Source: an uncultured Gammaproteobacteria bacterium (GTDB lineage: Bacteria; Pseudomonadota; Gammaproteobacteria; GCA-002705445; GCA-002716945). Taken from it: DNA of 56,170 bases. The stretch lies in contig CABYTF010000002.1 in assembly GCA_902521725.1 (NCBI GenBank), positions 1-56,170 on the forward strand, in the 5' to 3' direction. Position 1 is the stretch's first letter; each line of letters begins with the position of its first letter. The notes beneath the pieces are model-generated. The model saw only the letters and a list, made by a program, of their open reading frames with translations, was not told the DNA's origin and did not search any database. A program made the translations under genes and the position numbers. Below, one piece after another: positions 36,523 to 45,644 of the stretch.

Positions 36523-37695
36523 ATGACCAGCAAAATCATGCCTACCTACAATAGGAAGCCAGTTACCTTTACAAGGGGCGAAGGTATTTATTTATATGAT
36601 TCTGAGGGAAAGCAGTATCTTGATGCACTCTGTGGTTTAGCAGTTACAAGCTTGGGTCATTCACACCCACTCATAGCAGAAACAGTCAGCAAACAGTCTG
36701 CGAAATTGATTCATACTTCAAATGCATTTCATATTGAGAGCCAAGAAAAATTGGCAAAAAGATTATGTCAACTAACTGGTATGGAGAATGTATTTTTCTG
36801 TAATTCGGGTGCAGAATCTGTAGAAGCAGCAATTAAAATTGCAAGAAAATATGGTCATGATAAGGATTATGAAAATCCAAAAATTATAGTTATGTCAAAT
36901 AGCTTTCATGGAAGAACTATGGGAGCAATGAGCGCAACATCTAGCACACTCTCTCATGACGCATTTGGACCTATCTTGGACGGTCTCATCAGAGTCGAAT
37001 TTAATAAAATTGAAGCCATAAAGAATGTTTTAAGCAATCATGATGACGTATCTGCAATCCTTTTAGAACCAGTTCAGGGCGAGGGCGGAATAGTTCCATG
37101 TGACAAAACATATCTTCAAGAAGTCAGAGATATCTGTAATAAGCAAAATATTTTGCTAATGATAGATGAGGTTCAGTCAGGTTTCTGTAGAACTGGTAGA
37201 TGGTTTGGTTATCAACATAGTGGGATCTCACCAGATGTTATTATGGTAGCAAAGGCTCTTGGTAATGGAGTTCCAATTGGAGCATGTCTTGCGAGAGGAA
37301 GTGCTGCAAATGTTCTTACAGCAGGAATGCATGGTTCAACATTCGGTGGTAATTTCTTATCTACATCTGTTGGATTAAAAGTCCTTGACATAATGAGAGA
37401 TAAACAGTTGTGTCAGCATGTAATTACTATCAGTAAAGCAATGCAGAAATGCATGGAAAAAAAGCTTAAAAATTTAAAAGCCGTCAAAGAAATTAGAGTT
37501 TGCGGACTTATGATAGGCATTGAGCTTAAAGAAAATTGTACTGAACTTGTTAAGAAAGCATTAGACAAGGGATTGGTAATTAATGTTACTAAACACAAAA
37601 CTATAAGATTACTACCGCCTTTGATATGTAAAGAAAAAGACCTTTTAAAGATTGTTGATATAATACAAGAGCTTATAATTGAAAATTATGAATAA
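36523..37695 (+). CDS. argD: Acetylornithine aminotransferase
   Basis: PLP enzyme of arginine synthesis, 390 aa. It has GLAVTSLGHSHP, the NSGAESVEAAIKIARKY phosphate-binding region, EPVQGEGGI, DEVQSGFCRTGRWF and the Schiff-base lysine in MVAKALGNG (near 240). ArgD may also serve lysine synthesis (N-succinyl-DAP aminotransferase). It overlaps argF by 8 bp. The 152-bp gap to the divergent porin shows no clear ArgR site to my eye. Confidence 0.95.
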   Translation: MTSKIMPTYNRKPVTFTRGEGIYLYDSEGKQYLDALCGLAVTSLGHSHPLIAETVSKQSAKLIHTSNAFHIESQEKLAKRLCQLTGMENVFFCNSGAESVEAAIKIARKYGHDKDYENPKIIVMSNSFHGRTMGAMSATSSTLSHDAFGPILDGLIRVEFNKIEAIKNVLSNHDDVSAILLEPVQGEGGIVPCDKTYLQEVRDICNKQNILLMIDEVQSGFCRTGRWFGYQHSGISPDVIMVAKALGNGVPIGACLARGSAANVLTAGMHGSTFGGNFLSTSVGLKVLDIMRDKQLCQHVITISKAMQKCMEKKLKNLKAVKEIRVCGLMIGIELKENCTELVKKALDKGLVINVTKHKTIRLLPPLICKEKDLLKIVDIIQELIIENYE

Positions 37696-38605
37696 GAGAG
37701 ATTTTAGGTCACTAATAGATATCAATTCTCAAGAGCTTAAGAGAATCATACAGCAGGCTATTGAGTATAAAGAATTAGATAAAAAACATTCTGTACCAAG
37801 GAAATATATAAATAGAACTTTGGCTATGATTTTTAAAAAGAACTCAACCAGAACTAGAGTCTCATTTGAGACGGCGATGTATAAGTTAGGGGGCCATGCA
37901 ATTTTTTTATCAGAGAGTTCTACTCAATTAAACAGAGGCGAAGATATATCTGATACAGCCAAAGTACTCTCCGGTATGGTTGATTTGATAATGATGAGAA
38001 CCAATACACATGATGAGATCAAAAGCTTAGCAGAGAATTCATCTGTTCCAGTTATAAATGGTTTATGCAACTTGTTTCATCCATGTCAATTGCTAGCAGA
38101 TATGCAGACCATAGTAGAGAAAAAAGGTAATGATTTTAGTAAATTAACGGTTGCTTGGATTGGTGATGGCAACAATATGTGCAACTCATATATAAATGCA
38201 TCAAAATTACTTAATTTCAAACTAAAAATATCTGTACCAAACGGATATGAACCAGATAAATATACACTAGACAAATTTGGTGAAAATGTTGAGTTATGTG
38301 AAATACCAGGGTCTGCAGTTGATGGAGCCGATGTTGTCACAACAGATGTTTGGGCTAGTATGGGCGATGAACATGAAAATGAAGATAGAAAAAAAGTATT
38401 TAAGAGCTTTCAGGTCAATATGAATTTAATGTCAAAAGCGAGAGAAAAGGCCATATTTCTTCATTGTTTGCCTGCTCACAGAGGAGAGGAAATTGATGAA
38501 ACAATAATAGATTCCTCTTACAGCGCAGTATGGCAGCAAGCTCACAATAGACTTTACAGCTCTATGGCACTCATAGATTTTTTATTGTCTTCATGTGAAA
38601 ACTAA
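37688..38605 (+). CDS. argF: Ornithine carbamoyltransferase
   Basis: Makes citrulline from ornithine and carbamoyl phosphate. I use the ATG at 37688 (305 aa) rather than an in-frame TTG three codons upstream. Carbamoyl-phosphate motif STRTR at 53-57, LFHPCQLLADM near 135 and HCLPAHRGEE near 265 are intact. It is translationally coupled to argD. Its TAA overlaps the TAG of the convergent ptsI by 4 bp (CTAA). Confidence 0.95.
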   Translation: MNKRDFRSLIDINSQELKRIIQQAIEYKELDKKHSVPRKYINRTLAMIFKKNSTRTRVSFETAMYKLGGHAIFLSESSTQLNRGEDISDTAKVLSGMVDLIMMRTNTHDEIKSLAENSSVPVINGLCNLFHPCQLLADMQTIVEKKGNDFSKLTVAWIGDGNNMCNSYINASKLLNFKLKISVPNGYEPDKYTLDKFGENVELCEIPGSAVDGADVVTTDVWASMGDEHENEDRKKVFKSFQVNMNLMSKAREKAIFLHCLPAHRGEEIDETIIDSSYSAVWQQAHNRLYSSMALIDFLLSSCEN

Positions 38606-40320
38606 AGAGTTTCAATTAACTGTAATCTCTTCTGATAGTCATTACATTTTAGGATAGCGTTAATTTTTGTTCTAAGTGCTTTGGCATGAGTCTGCCTTAT
38701 AAGACTCTTAATCTCAGGTATTGCTTGCGGATGCATACTAAAAGAAGTCAGACCAAGACCAAGGAGAAGTTTAGTATAAATCTTTTCACCGGCCATCTCT
38801 CCACACACAGTGACATCAGTTTTTGTCTTTTTGCATGTCTCGATAACTTGTTTTATCAGTTGCAGCACAGCTGGATTTGTCGGATCATATAAACTTGCCA
38901 CTTCATCATCAATTCTGTCAATCGCAAGTATATACTGAACGAGATCATTAGTGCCAATCGACATAAAATCAACGTATTTGGAAAGTATGTCTGACTGAAT
39001 TGCACTTGCAGGCACCTCGATCATAATACCAAGTTCATATTTATTAATGAAAGATTTTTTCTCTTTTATAAGCTCATCTTTTGCTTCATCTATGAGTTCT
39101 TTAGCTTTATTGATTTCATCGAGTGTTGTGATCATGGGTATCAAAATTCTTAGCTTTCCATTTTTTGCAGCTCTCAACATAGCCTTGATTTGAACTTTGA
39201 ATAGATTTTTTTCATACAAGCTGTATCTGATACCTCTTAAGCCAAGCGCTGGATTTTTTGCGATTTGTCCAACTTTTATATTTTCAGATACTTCTTTATC
39301 AGAGCCAATATCTAGCGTTCTAAGTGTTACAGGTTTATTATTTACTTTTTTAAAGACTTTACTGTAAGCTTGGTATTGTTCTTGTTCTGTAGGTAAATCA
39401 TCTCTGTTCATATATAGATACTCTGTTCGAAATAGACCTACTCCATCAGAACTGTCATTTAGAAGCTTTACTTCTTCTGAAAGCTCAAGATTACACATCA
39501 CGTCGATTTTTATTCGATCCTTAGTAACCGCTTTCTTATTAGTTGTTTTATTAAAAGATTTTATTAATAAGTTTTTTTCCGACTGAATTTTTTTGAAATG
39601 CTTAAGTTCAATTTCATCAGGATTGACTATGATTATTTGATTCTCTGGATCCATAATCAGTTTGTCGCCATTTTTAATGATATTGATAGAAGATTCTACT
39701 TTTACTAGCATAGGAAGAGCCAAACTTTTACTTAAGATTGCGCTATGAGAAGAACGACTTCCATGAGATGTTATTACGCCCAGTCCTTTGCTGTGATGGA
39801 TATCAATAATATCCTTGGGAGTAATCTCATCAGTTATAATAATCTTATTTTCAACGATATCAGTACTGAAAATATCTAATTTTTTTCTAGACTGAAGAAG
39901 TTCCAATAGACTAATAATCATTTGTTTTATATCAATTAACCTCTCTTTGATGTATTTGTCTTGTATATCTTCGAAGGACTTTTTCATACTATAGTATTCA
40001 GAGGATATAGCCCAACTCGCGCTAAATTGATGATTATTGATTTTGTTTAAAACATTCTCTCTAAAACTTTTATCATCAACAAAACTTAATTGCATGTTCA
40101 TTAGTTTTGTTATAGCAGGATTATTTTTGATTTTTGAAGATGATTTTTTATATTCTGTTTTAAGTTTATTTATAACGTCTAAACATTTTTTTGATTCTTT
40201 TTTAACTTGATTCTTACTTACAAAAGATGGCGCATGATCAATATTATCCTTATAGACGACGATTGCTTGACCAATACATATGCCCCGTGATACACCATCA
40301 CCTGTGATAATAATACTCAT
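38602..40320 (-). CDS. ptsI: PTS enzyme I
   Basis: Takes phosphate from phosphoenolpyruvate and passes it to HPr. 572 aa, the usual length, with no N-terminal GAF domain, so it is PtsI-type rather than the nitrogen-PTS PtsP. The active His192 lies in SRSSHSAI. The PEP-binding barrel shows GLFRTEYLYMNR near 295, PALGLRGIRYSL and CGEMAGE near 510. It is last in the operon with HPr and two EIIA proteins and no sugar permease, so the chain is probably regulatory. It overlaps ptsH by 4 bp. Confidence 0.95.
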   Translation of the reverse strand: MSIIITGDGVSRGICIGQAIVVYKDNIDHAPSFVSKNQVKKESKKCLDVINKLKTEYKKSSSKIKNNPAITKLMNMQLSFVDDKSFRENVLNKINNHQFSASWAISSEYYSMKKSFEDIQDKYIKERLIDIKQMIISLLELLQSRKKLDIFSTDIVENKIIITDEITPKDIIDIHHSKGLGVITSHGSRSSHSAILSKSLALPMLVKVESSINIIKNGDKLIMDPENQIIIVNPDEIELKHFKKIQSEKNLLIKSFNKTTNKKAVTKDRIKIDVMCNLELSEEVKLLNDSSDGVGLFRTEYLYMNRDDLPTEQEQYQAYSKVFKKVNNKPVTLRTLDIGSDKEVSENIKVGQIAKNPALGLRGIRYSLYEKNLFKVQIKAMLRAAKNGKLRILIPMITTLDEINKAKELIDEAKDELIKEKKSFINKYELGIMIEVPASAIQSDILSKYVDFMSIGTNDLVQYILAIDRIDDEVASLYDPTNPAVLQLIKQVIETCKKTKTDVTVCGEMAGEKIYTKLLLGLGLTSFSMHPQAIPEIKSLIRQTHAKALRTKINAILKCNDYQKRLQLIETL

Positions 40321-40586
40321 TCTTGTTCATCAAATTTATTGTTAAAAAGTTTCTCAATTGATTGCATTGCATCCCTCTGATCTGTACCGTCAACTTCAAC
40401 ACTTATATTTGAGCCCTTAGAAGCTGATAACATAAGTAACTTCATTATACTTCTTGCATCAGCATTTTTTCCATCCTTAGTGATCGTGATTGTCGATTTA
40501 AAGTCATTTGCTGTTGATACAACTTTGGCTGCAGCTCTAGCATGAAGTCCTAATTTATTTAGAATCGTAAGTTTTTTTTTGATCAT
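40317..40586 (-). CDS. ptsH: PTS phosphocarrier protein HPr
   Basis: 89-aa HPr. The EI-accepting His15 is in LGLHARAA, and Ser46 (DARSIMKLL) is also kept. Ser46 is the site used by HPr kinase in species that have HprK; no hprK is present in this window. It starts directly after the mannose-type EIIA gene. Confidence 0.96.
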   Translation of the reverse strand: MIKKKLTILNKLGLHARAAAKVVSTANDFKSTITITKDGKNADARSIMKLLMLSASKGSNISVEVDGTDQRDAMQSIEKLFNNKFDEQE

Positions 40587-40967
40587 TTATACTTTTGAAA
40601 CTCCTTGAATACCGCCCTCTAGAGCCTTGATTGATAGTTGATCAAGTGAATCGTCAGGATAGTTAAATACATTGAGTATCATAGATAGGTTCAATCCTGC
40701 TACAACTTTTATTCTTTCATGATTTATACAGGATGCGATATTCGATGGCGTGGTTCCAATAATGTCTGTCAATACTAGAACGCCTGATCCATTATCAAGG
40801 AATTTCACATATTTTTCTGCGAGCTCTTTTACATCATTGGGCTGATCAAAATTATCAACAGATAATAATTCAACTTGAAATGGATTTTTCCCAAAGACAG
40901 AGGTAGCAGTCAACAACAATTGTCTACCAATATCACTGTGGGTCACTAACAAAATACCAACTTTCAT
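40587..40967 (-). CDS. PTS EIIA component, mannose family
   Basis: 126-aa EIIA-Man domain protein with the phospho-accepting His10 in LLVTHSDIG and a DIIGTTPSNIA motif near residue 67. Stand-alone forms like this occur with rpoN/ptsN loci of proteobacteria that lack sugar permeases, where they are thought to be signalling end points. It lies 1 bp after ptsN and directly before ptsH. Confidence 0.92.
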   Translation of the reverse strand: MKVGILLVTHSDIGRQLLLTATSVFGKNPFQVELLSVDNFDQPNDVKELAEKYVKFLDNGSGVLVLTDIIGTTPSNIASCINHERIKVVAGLNLSMILNVFNYPDDSLDQLSIKALEGGIQGVSKV

Positions 40968-40968
40968 A

Positions 40969-41427
40969 TTAGATAAACTCCAAGTCGTCCGAGTGAAAAC
41001 TTTTTATAATTTCAGAGCTATTTCGTGCTCGTCTTAGTTCTTTTCTTACAAGTGGATCATCAAGCTTGCTGCTCAAATGTGCTAGTAATTCTAAATGATT
41101 ACTGTAATTTTTTTCAGGTACAATGATAGAGACTATTATGTCTACATCTAGGTTATCTATGTTATCAAACTCCACTGGCTCATCTAATATTATAATTGAT
41201 AGGAATGGATACTCGATGTCATCAATTCGTGCATGAGGTATTGCAACCCCTTTCCCAATAGATGTTGAGCCCAGCTTTTCTCGCTCATAAAGCCTTTTAA
41301 AAATATCATTTCTATTGACACCTGATGGTCTACTCAGAAGATCGGAGATCTTTTCTAGGATACTTTTTTTTGTCTTACAAATATCGTTTACAGATACGTG
41401 TGAGTCCTCTAATTTAATTTTAATCAT
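40969..41427 (-). CDS. ptsN: PTS nitrogen regulatory EIIA protein
   Basis: 152-aa EIIA-Ntr. The phosphorylated His65 lies in GVAIPHARID. PtsN controls potassium transport and other targets according to its phosphorylation. In E. coli an hpf gene separates rpoN and ptsN; here they overlap by 8 bp and hpf is missing. Confidence 0.94.
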   Translation of the reverse strand: MIKIKLEDSHVSVNDICKTKKSILEKISDLLSRPSGVNRNDIFKRLYEREKLGSTSIGKGVAIPHARIDDIEYPFLSIIILDEPVEFDNIDNLDVDIIVSIIVPEKNYSNHLELLAHLSSKLDDPLVRKELRRARNSSEIIKSFHSDDLEFI

Positions 41428-42760
41428 CAGTATTTCTTTTTCTTTGTGTCGAGTTTGGTATATTTATTCTCTCTCTATATTTTGTGATTGTACGCCTCGC
41501 TACAGATACGCCTTTTGCTATAAAATATTTTGAAATCTCATTATCGCTCAAAGGCTTGTTTATATTTTCTTCTTTAATACAATCTTCGATCATTTTCATA
41601 ATTACTTTTGATGAAATCATTTTTCCAGTGTCGGTAAAAAGTTCGGAGGAGAAAAAATATTTTAATTCGTATACGCCTCTCGGAGTCTGGACAAACTTAT
41701 TACTTGTAGCCCTAGATACAGTTGATTCATGAATACCTAGGGAATCAGCAATATCCTTTAAAGTCATTGGTTTCATACCAATATCGCCATTGTTTAAGAA
41801 ATCTATTTGTCTTGTAAAAATTTCTTTACAGACACTTAGTATTGTTAAGCTTCTATTCTTTATAGATTTAATGATGAATTTCGCTTCATTATAGTTTTTA
41901 CGAAGATAATTTAAGTCGGTCTTTATCTTACTTTCTCTCATTAATGAAACATATTCTGAATTTAACTTTAATAGTGGTTTATTTTTGGTGAGTTCGGTTA
42001 TCCATTTACCATCTCTCTTGAAAATAATTATTTCAGGAGAGATGTGATAGGAGTCTAATTTTTTTGAAACCTCTAGACCAGGTTTAGGATTGAGCTTTTT
42101 AATAAGCTTGAGTGCATTCTGATCAAAATGAGTATTTTTATTTAGCTCTGAAAGAATATTATTGAATTTAGAGCTGTTGGAACTATCTATTTCTTTTAAA
42201 TATTGGATTATATCTGTTGCCTTTTCATACAAGGGTGATTCTCTATATGAGTTATCTAATTGTATGGATAATGTGTCACATAAATCTATTGCGCATGTTC
42301 CAATAGGATCAAATCTCTGAAGTGTATGTAATACATAAAATATTTCTTGAAAAGAGACTTCAATTTCTCTATTGGCTTGTATAAAGATATCCTTTAGATC
42401 TTCTGTTAAATACCCATTATCATTTACACAATCGATCAGTATAGAAGCAATTATTTTTTCATTTACTGAGAATGAAGACATCTCTACTTGTCGATTTAGA
42501 GACTCCTGTAAGCTCTCAGTCTTCTTATGGTACTTTAGAATATCATCTGCATCTGCATTAAACTCGTTGATTGTTGATCCTACGTCATAATTAGATTCGA
42601 TCTCGTCATCTTTTTCTAGTAGCGGATTTTCTAAAATTAAATTATCTAATTCTTTTTCTAAATCATAAACATTTAGCTGAAGAAGCCTAATAGCTTGTCT
42701 TGTTTGTTGAGATAAGACCTTTCTCTGTGTTAATGTGGTTGTCTGCTTTAATTTATTCAC
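41420..42760 (-). CDS. rpoN: RNA polymerase sigma-54 factor RpoN
   Basis: 446 aa. Region I at the N-terminus is Gln/Leu-rich (RQAIRLLQLNVYDLEKEL), followed by the core-binding region and the C-terminal RpoN box ARRTITKYRERINIP near residues 420-435, which reads the -24 element. Sigma-54 needs an AAA+ activator; none is encoded in this window. It overlaps lptB by 4 bp and ptsN by 8 bp. Confidence 0.96.
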   Translation of the reverse strand: MNKLKQTTTLTQRKVLSQQTRQAIRLLQLNVYDLEKELDNLILENPLLEKDDEIESNYDVGSTINEFNADADDILKYHKKTESLQESLNRQVEMSSFSVNEKIIASILIDCVNDNGYLTEDLKDIFIQANREIEVSFQEIFYVLHTLQRFDPIGTCAIDLCDTLSIQLDNSYRESPLYEKATDIIQYLKEIDSSNSSKFNNILSELNKNTHFDQNALKLIKKLNPKPGLEVSKKLDSYHISPEIIIFKRDGKWITELTKNKPLLKLNSEYVSLMRESKIKTDLNYLRKNYNEAKFIIKSIKNRSLTILSVCKEIFTRQIDFLNNGDIGMKPMTLKDIADSLGIHESTVSRATSNKFVQTPRGVYELKYFFSSELFTDTGKMISSKVIMKMIEDCIKEENINKPLSDNEISKYFIAKGVSVARRTITKYRERINIPNSTQRKRNTDD

Positions 42761-43482
42761 AATTTAAAAGATTCTCCTAAATAAACTTTTTTGACAATAT
42801 CATTTTTAACGAGATCTCTAGATTTCCCAGATGCTAGAACTTTACCCGAATTGATGACGTATGATTTATCGCATATTTTTAATGTCTCTCTGACGTTATG
42901 ATCAGTAATTAATATTCCTATATCCTCTTTTGCTAACACTTTGATAATTTTCTGTATATCAATCACAGATATTGGATCAATCCCAGCAAATGGCTCATCA
43001 AGTAAGAGAAATTTAGGTTTTAGAGCCAATGCTCGTGCGATTTCAACCCTTCTTCTCTCTCCTCCCGATAATTGTATACCTTTAGTATCAATAAATTTAC
43101 TTAAATCAAATTTGTCAATTAGGTGTTCAAGAATATCTGATTTTTGAGTTTTGCTGAGATTTTTATCAACCTCAAGAATTGCTTCAATATTATCTTTTGC
43201 TGTCATATCTCTGAATACAGAGGGCTCCTGCGGTAGATAGCTTATACCTTGCTCAAATCTTTTATGAATCGGATCATGAGTGATATTATGATCATTAACC
43301 AGGATGCTGCCTTCATCTACTTTTACTAAGCCAACTATCATATAGAAAGTTGTAGTTTTGCCAGCACCATTTGGACCTAAAAGACCCACGATCTCACCAG
43401 AATTAACTTCAAGTGAAATATTATGAATAACCGTTTTACTTTCAAAAGATTTTTTTAGACCAGCTGATATAAGAGTTGACAT
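42757..43482 (-). CDS. lptB: LPS export ABC transporter ATP-binding protein LptB
   Basis: 241-aa ATPase that drives LPS extraction from the inner membrane through LptFG. Walker A GPNGAGKTT (36-44), signature LSGGERRRVEIARAL (near 138) and Walker B FLLLDEPFAGIDP (near 160) are intact. The neighbours (the LptC/A-like gene, kdsC, rpoN) are the standard ones and separate it from the similar amino-acid transporter ATPases. Confidence 0.96.
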   Translation of the reverse strand: MSTLISAGLKKSFESKTVIHNISLEVNSGEIVGLLGPNGAGKTTTFYMIVGLVKVDEGSILVNDHNITHDPIHKRFEQGISYLPQEPSVFRDMTAKDNIEAILEVDKNLSKTQKSDILEHLIDKFDLSKFIDTKGIQLSGGERRRVEIARALALKPKFLLLDEPFAGIDPISVIDIQKIIKVLAKEDIGILITDHNVRETLKICDKSYVINSGKVLASGKSRDLVKNDIVKKVYLGESFKL

Positions 43483-43483
43483 A

Positions 43484-44152
43484 TTAATTTAAATCGAACG
43501 TCGTTGTTACTTTATCTCTTATACTTTTTTTTAGATTACTTGCAGGCTTCTTTTTAACTACCCACTCATCAGTTTTAGTATTATAAATCATCTGATTTCC
43601 CTTTATTTTTTGTAACTGATCACCCTCTTTGATAGTGCGCTCTGCATCACTCAATATAGTAATTAAACCTGTATCAAGATTTGCAGATAACCCACTGCCT
43701 GTCGTAGTTGAATCAGATGTTATTATTGTTACATCTCTATCTGTTTCAATAAGGTCCTTTGATAAATAGAATATAGCATATGAAGTATACAATTTGATGT
43801 TATTTGCATTAGAAGAATCATTTCTATTTACTAGTACATTGTTTTTTAGATAAATCTCACTCATTTCACCAGTAGGATCAACAGCTGTATCAGAGCTTAT
43901 GTTAGTTATTAGGTTGGAATTAAACATTTTTAACTTTGGATTTTTTATAAAGGTATAGTTATCATCATACTTCTCTAAATATAATCCCAATAAACTCCAT
44001 TTAGTTGACATATCAATATCTATATTTTTTGATGAGAAGTTGTGTATCTTATTTTTCAATTTTCTCTGTTCTGTTGATTCACTCGCTAGCACATTTAAAT
44101 GTAGAACTAACAATAAAAGGGAAAAATAAGGAATAAAATTAGACTTTTTCAT
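43484..44152 (-). CDS. LptC/LptA-like periplasmic LPS transport protein (single gene in place of two)
   Basis: 222 aa with an N-terminal hydrophobic segment (about 8-24, ending LNVLASE) that looks like a cleavable signal peptide. Residues about 45-180 resemble LptC: beta-strand pattern, then TSYAIFYLSKDLIETDRDVTI and GSGLSANLDTG. The last ~40 residues (KIKGNQMIYNTKTDEW) resemble the end of LptA/OstA repeats. E. coli has separate lptC (191 aa) and lptA (185 aa) here, between kdsC and lptB; this window has only this one. It overlaps kdsC by 14 bp. The domain split is inferred by eye. Confidence 0.72.
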   Translation of the reverse strand: MKKSNFIPYFSLLLLVLHLNVLASESTEQRKLKNKIHNFSSKNIDIDMSTKWSLLGLYLEKYDDNYTFIKNPKLKMFNSNLITNISSDTAVDPTGEMSEIYLKNNVLVNRNDSSNANNIKLYTSYAIFYLSKDLIETDRDVTIITSDSTTTGSGLSANLDTGLITILSDAERTIKEGDQLQKIKGNQMIYNTKTDEWVVKKKPASNLKKSIRDKVTTTFDLN

Positions 44153-44678
44153 TTAGTATTCTTGAAAAATAGATGAGATCACACACATCTCTTATTGCAC
44201 CATAACCACCACGCCTATTAGTTACCCAATCAAATTGTTTAATGTCAATTGTGGGATTAGTATTAGGGACTACAACTGACATCCCAACACTGTGAAGAAT
44301 TTCAACATCCACTGTATCATCACCAACAAAACACACTTTTTCAGGAGGAATAGGTATATTCTGATCATTAAATGACTTGAGTTTGTTCCTACTGCCCTGA
44401 ATGACGTATTTAATACCTAATTCTTTTGCACGATGATTCACGCACTCTGATCGTCTTCCTGAGATGATCATTATCTCTATTCCTATAGACTGGACTATCT
44501 TTATGCCATGGCCATCTTGAGCAAAGAATTTCTTGAATTCATTTCCTTTGTGATCATAGTAAAGTCCACCATCTGTTAGCACTCCATCTACATCAAAAGC
44601 TAATAATTCGATTTGTCTGGCTTTTTTTATTACAGAATCAGGATAATATGATTTTAAAAAATTTTGATCTTTGGTCAT
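44139..44678 (-). CDS. kdsC: 3-deoxy-D-manno-octulosonate 8-phosphate phosphatase KdsC
   Basis: HAD phosphatase of KDO synthesis for the LPS core, 179 aa. Catalytic Asp29 and Asp31 are in AFDVDGVLTDGG, followed by SGRRSE, and KVCFVGDDTVDVEIL near 125. The enzyme is soluble in the cytoplasm. It lies 1 bp after kdsD and overlaps the lpt gene by 14 bp. Confidence 0.95.
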   Translation of the reverse strand: MTKDQNFLKSYYPDSVIKKARQIELLAFDVDGVLTDGGLYYDHKGNEFKKFFAQDGHGIKIVQSIGIEIMIISGRRSECVNHRAKELGIKYVIQGSRNKLKSFNDQNIPIPPEKVCFVGDDTVDVEILHSVGMSVVVPNTNPTIDIKQFDWVTNRRGGYGAIRDVCDLIYFSRILNEKV

Positions 44679-44679
44679 G

Positions 44680-45642
44680 TTAGTTGATTGACTTGATTAT
44701 ATCTTTGAGCGTTAGTATTCCTATCACTTTATTTTTATCTATAACAGGTAAAACAGTTATATTATTATCCTCAAGTACTGAGAGAGCCTCAGCAGCTAAC
44801 ATAGTAGGACTTACTATAACAGGTGTTTTAGTCATTACTGTTTTAATCTGGATAGACTCAAAATCCTTATTTTCTCTCATGATTCTCTTAATATCACCAT
44901 CCGAAATAACACCGATCAATTCCTTTTGATTATCTGTTATTATCGCTAGTCCAAGATTAGATTTTGTAGTTTTTTCTAATAATTTTGAAAACTTGGAGTT
45001 TCCAGTTATAAGTGGTAAGTTTTTTTTAATCATAATGCTTGAAACAGTCACCATTAACCTTCTTCCTATAGCACCACCTGGGTGAGTTTTCGCGAAATCT
45101 TTTACTGTAAAGTTATTCTGCGAGGAAATTGCTAATGCTAAAGCATCTGACATAGCCAAGGCACAAATGATACTTGATGTAGGCGCTAGATTATGCGGAC
45201 ATGCTTCCCTTGTAACTGATGCATTCAGAGAAATTTCAGAGTACCTAGCAAGAGACGAGGATAAGTTGCCTGTTATTGATATTATGCGGCACTTTAATAA
45301 TTTCAGCAGTGGCAAAAGTTTGATAACCTCCTGAGTCTCACCTGAATTAGAGTAGATTATAACCACGTCATTTTTTTTTATCACACCAACATCTCCATGT
45401 AGCGCATCTAGTGGATGAAGAAATAATGCCGCAGTACCTGTACTACTTAGTGTAGCTGCCATTTTCATAGCAATAAAACTTGATTTTCCGACACCCAATG
45501 TTATTACTTTACCCTTATTTGATATTATAGCTTCGCATGCTTTATCAAACTCATTATCTAATAATTTAGTTGTTCTCTTAAGTGCGGCAATTTCTCTATT
45601 TAGGATTTCTCTAGCGAGCTGTTTATTCGATTTTTTATTCAT
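44680..45642 (-). CDS. kdsD: D-arabinose 5-phosphate isomerase KdsD
   Basis: First step of KDO synthesis: ribulose 5-phosphate to arabinose 5-phosphate. 320 aa. The SIS sugar-isomerase domain (about 40-175) has TLGVGKSSFIAMKMAATLSSTG and YSNSGETQEV; two CBS domains follow (about 205-320). It lies 2 bp after the CaCA exchanger gene, in the conserved yrbG-kdsD-kdsC order. Confidence 0.96.
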   Translation of the reverse strand: MNKKSNKQLAREILNREIAALKRTTKLLDNEFDKACEAIISNKGKVITLGVGKSSFIAMKMAATLSSTGTAALFLHPLDALHGDVGVIKKNDVVIIYSNSGETQEVIKLLPLLKLLKCRIISITGNLSSSLARYSEISLNASVTREACPHNLAPTSSIICALAMSDALALAISSQNNFTVKDFAKTHPGGAIGRRLMVTVSSIMIKKNLPLITGNSKFSKLLEKTTKSNLGLAIITDNQKELIGVISDGDIKRIMRENKDFESIQIKTVMTKTPVIVSPTMLAAEALSVLEDNNITVLPVIDKNKVIGILTLKDIIKSIN

Positions 45643-45644
45643 AT

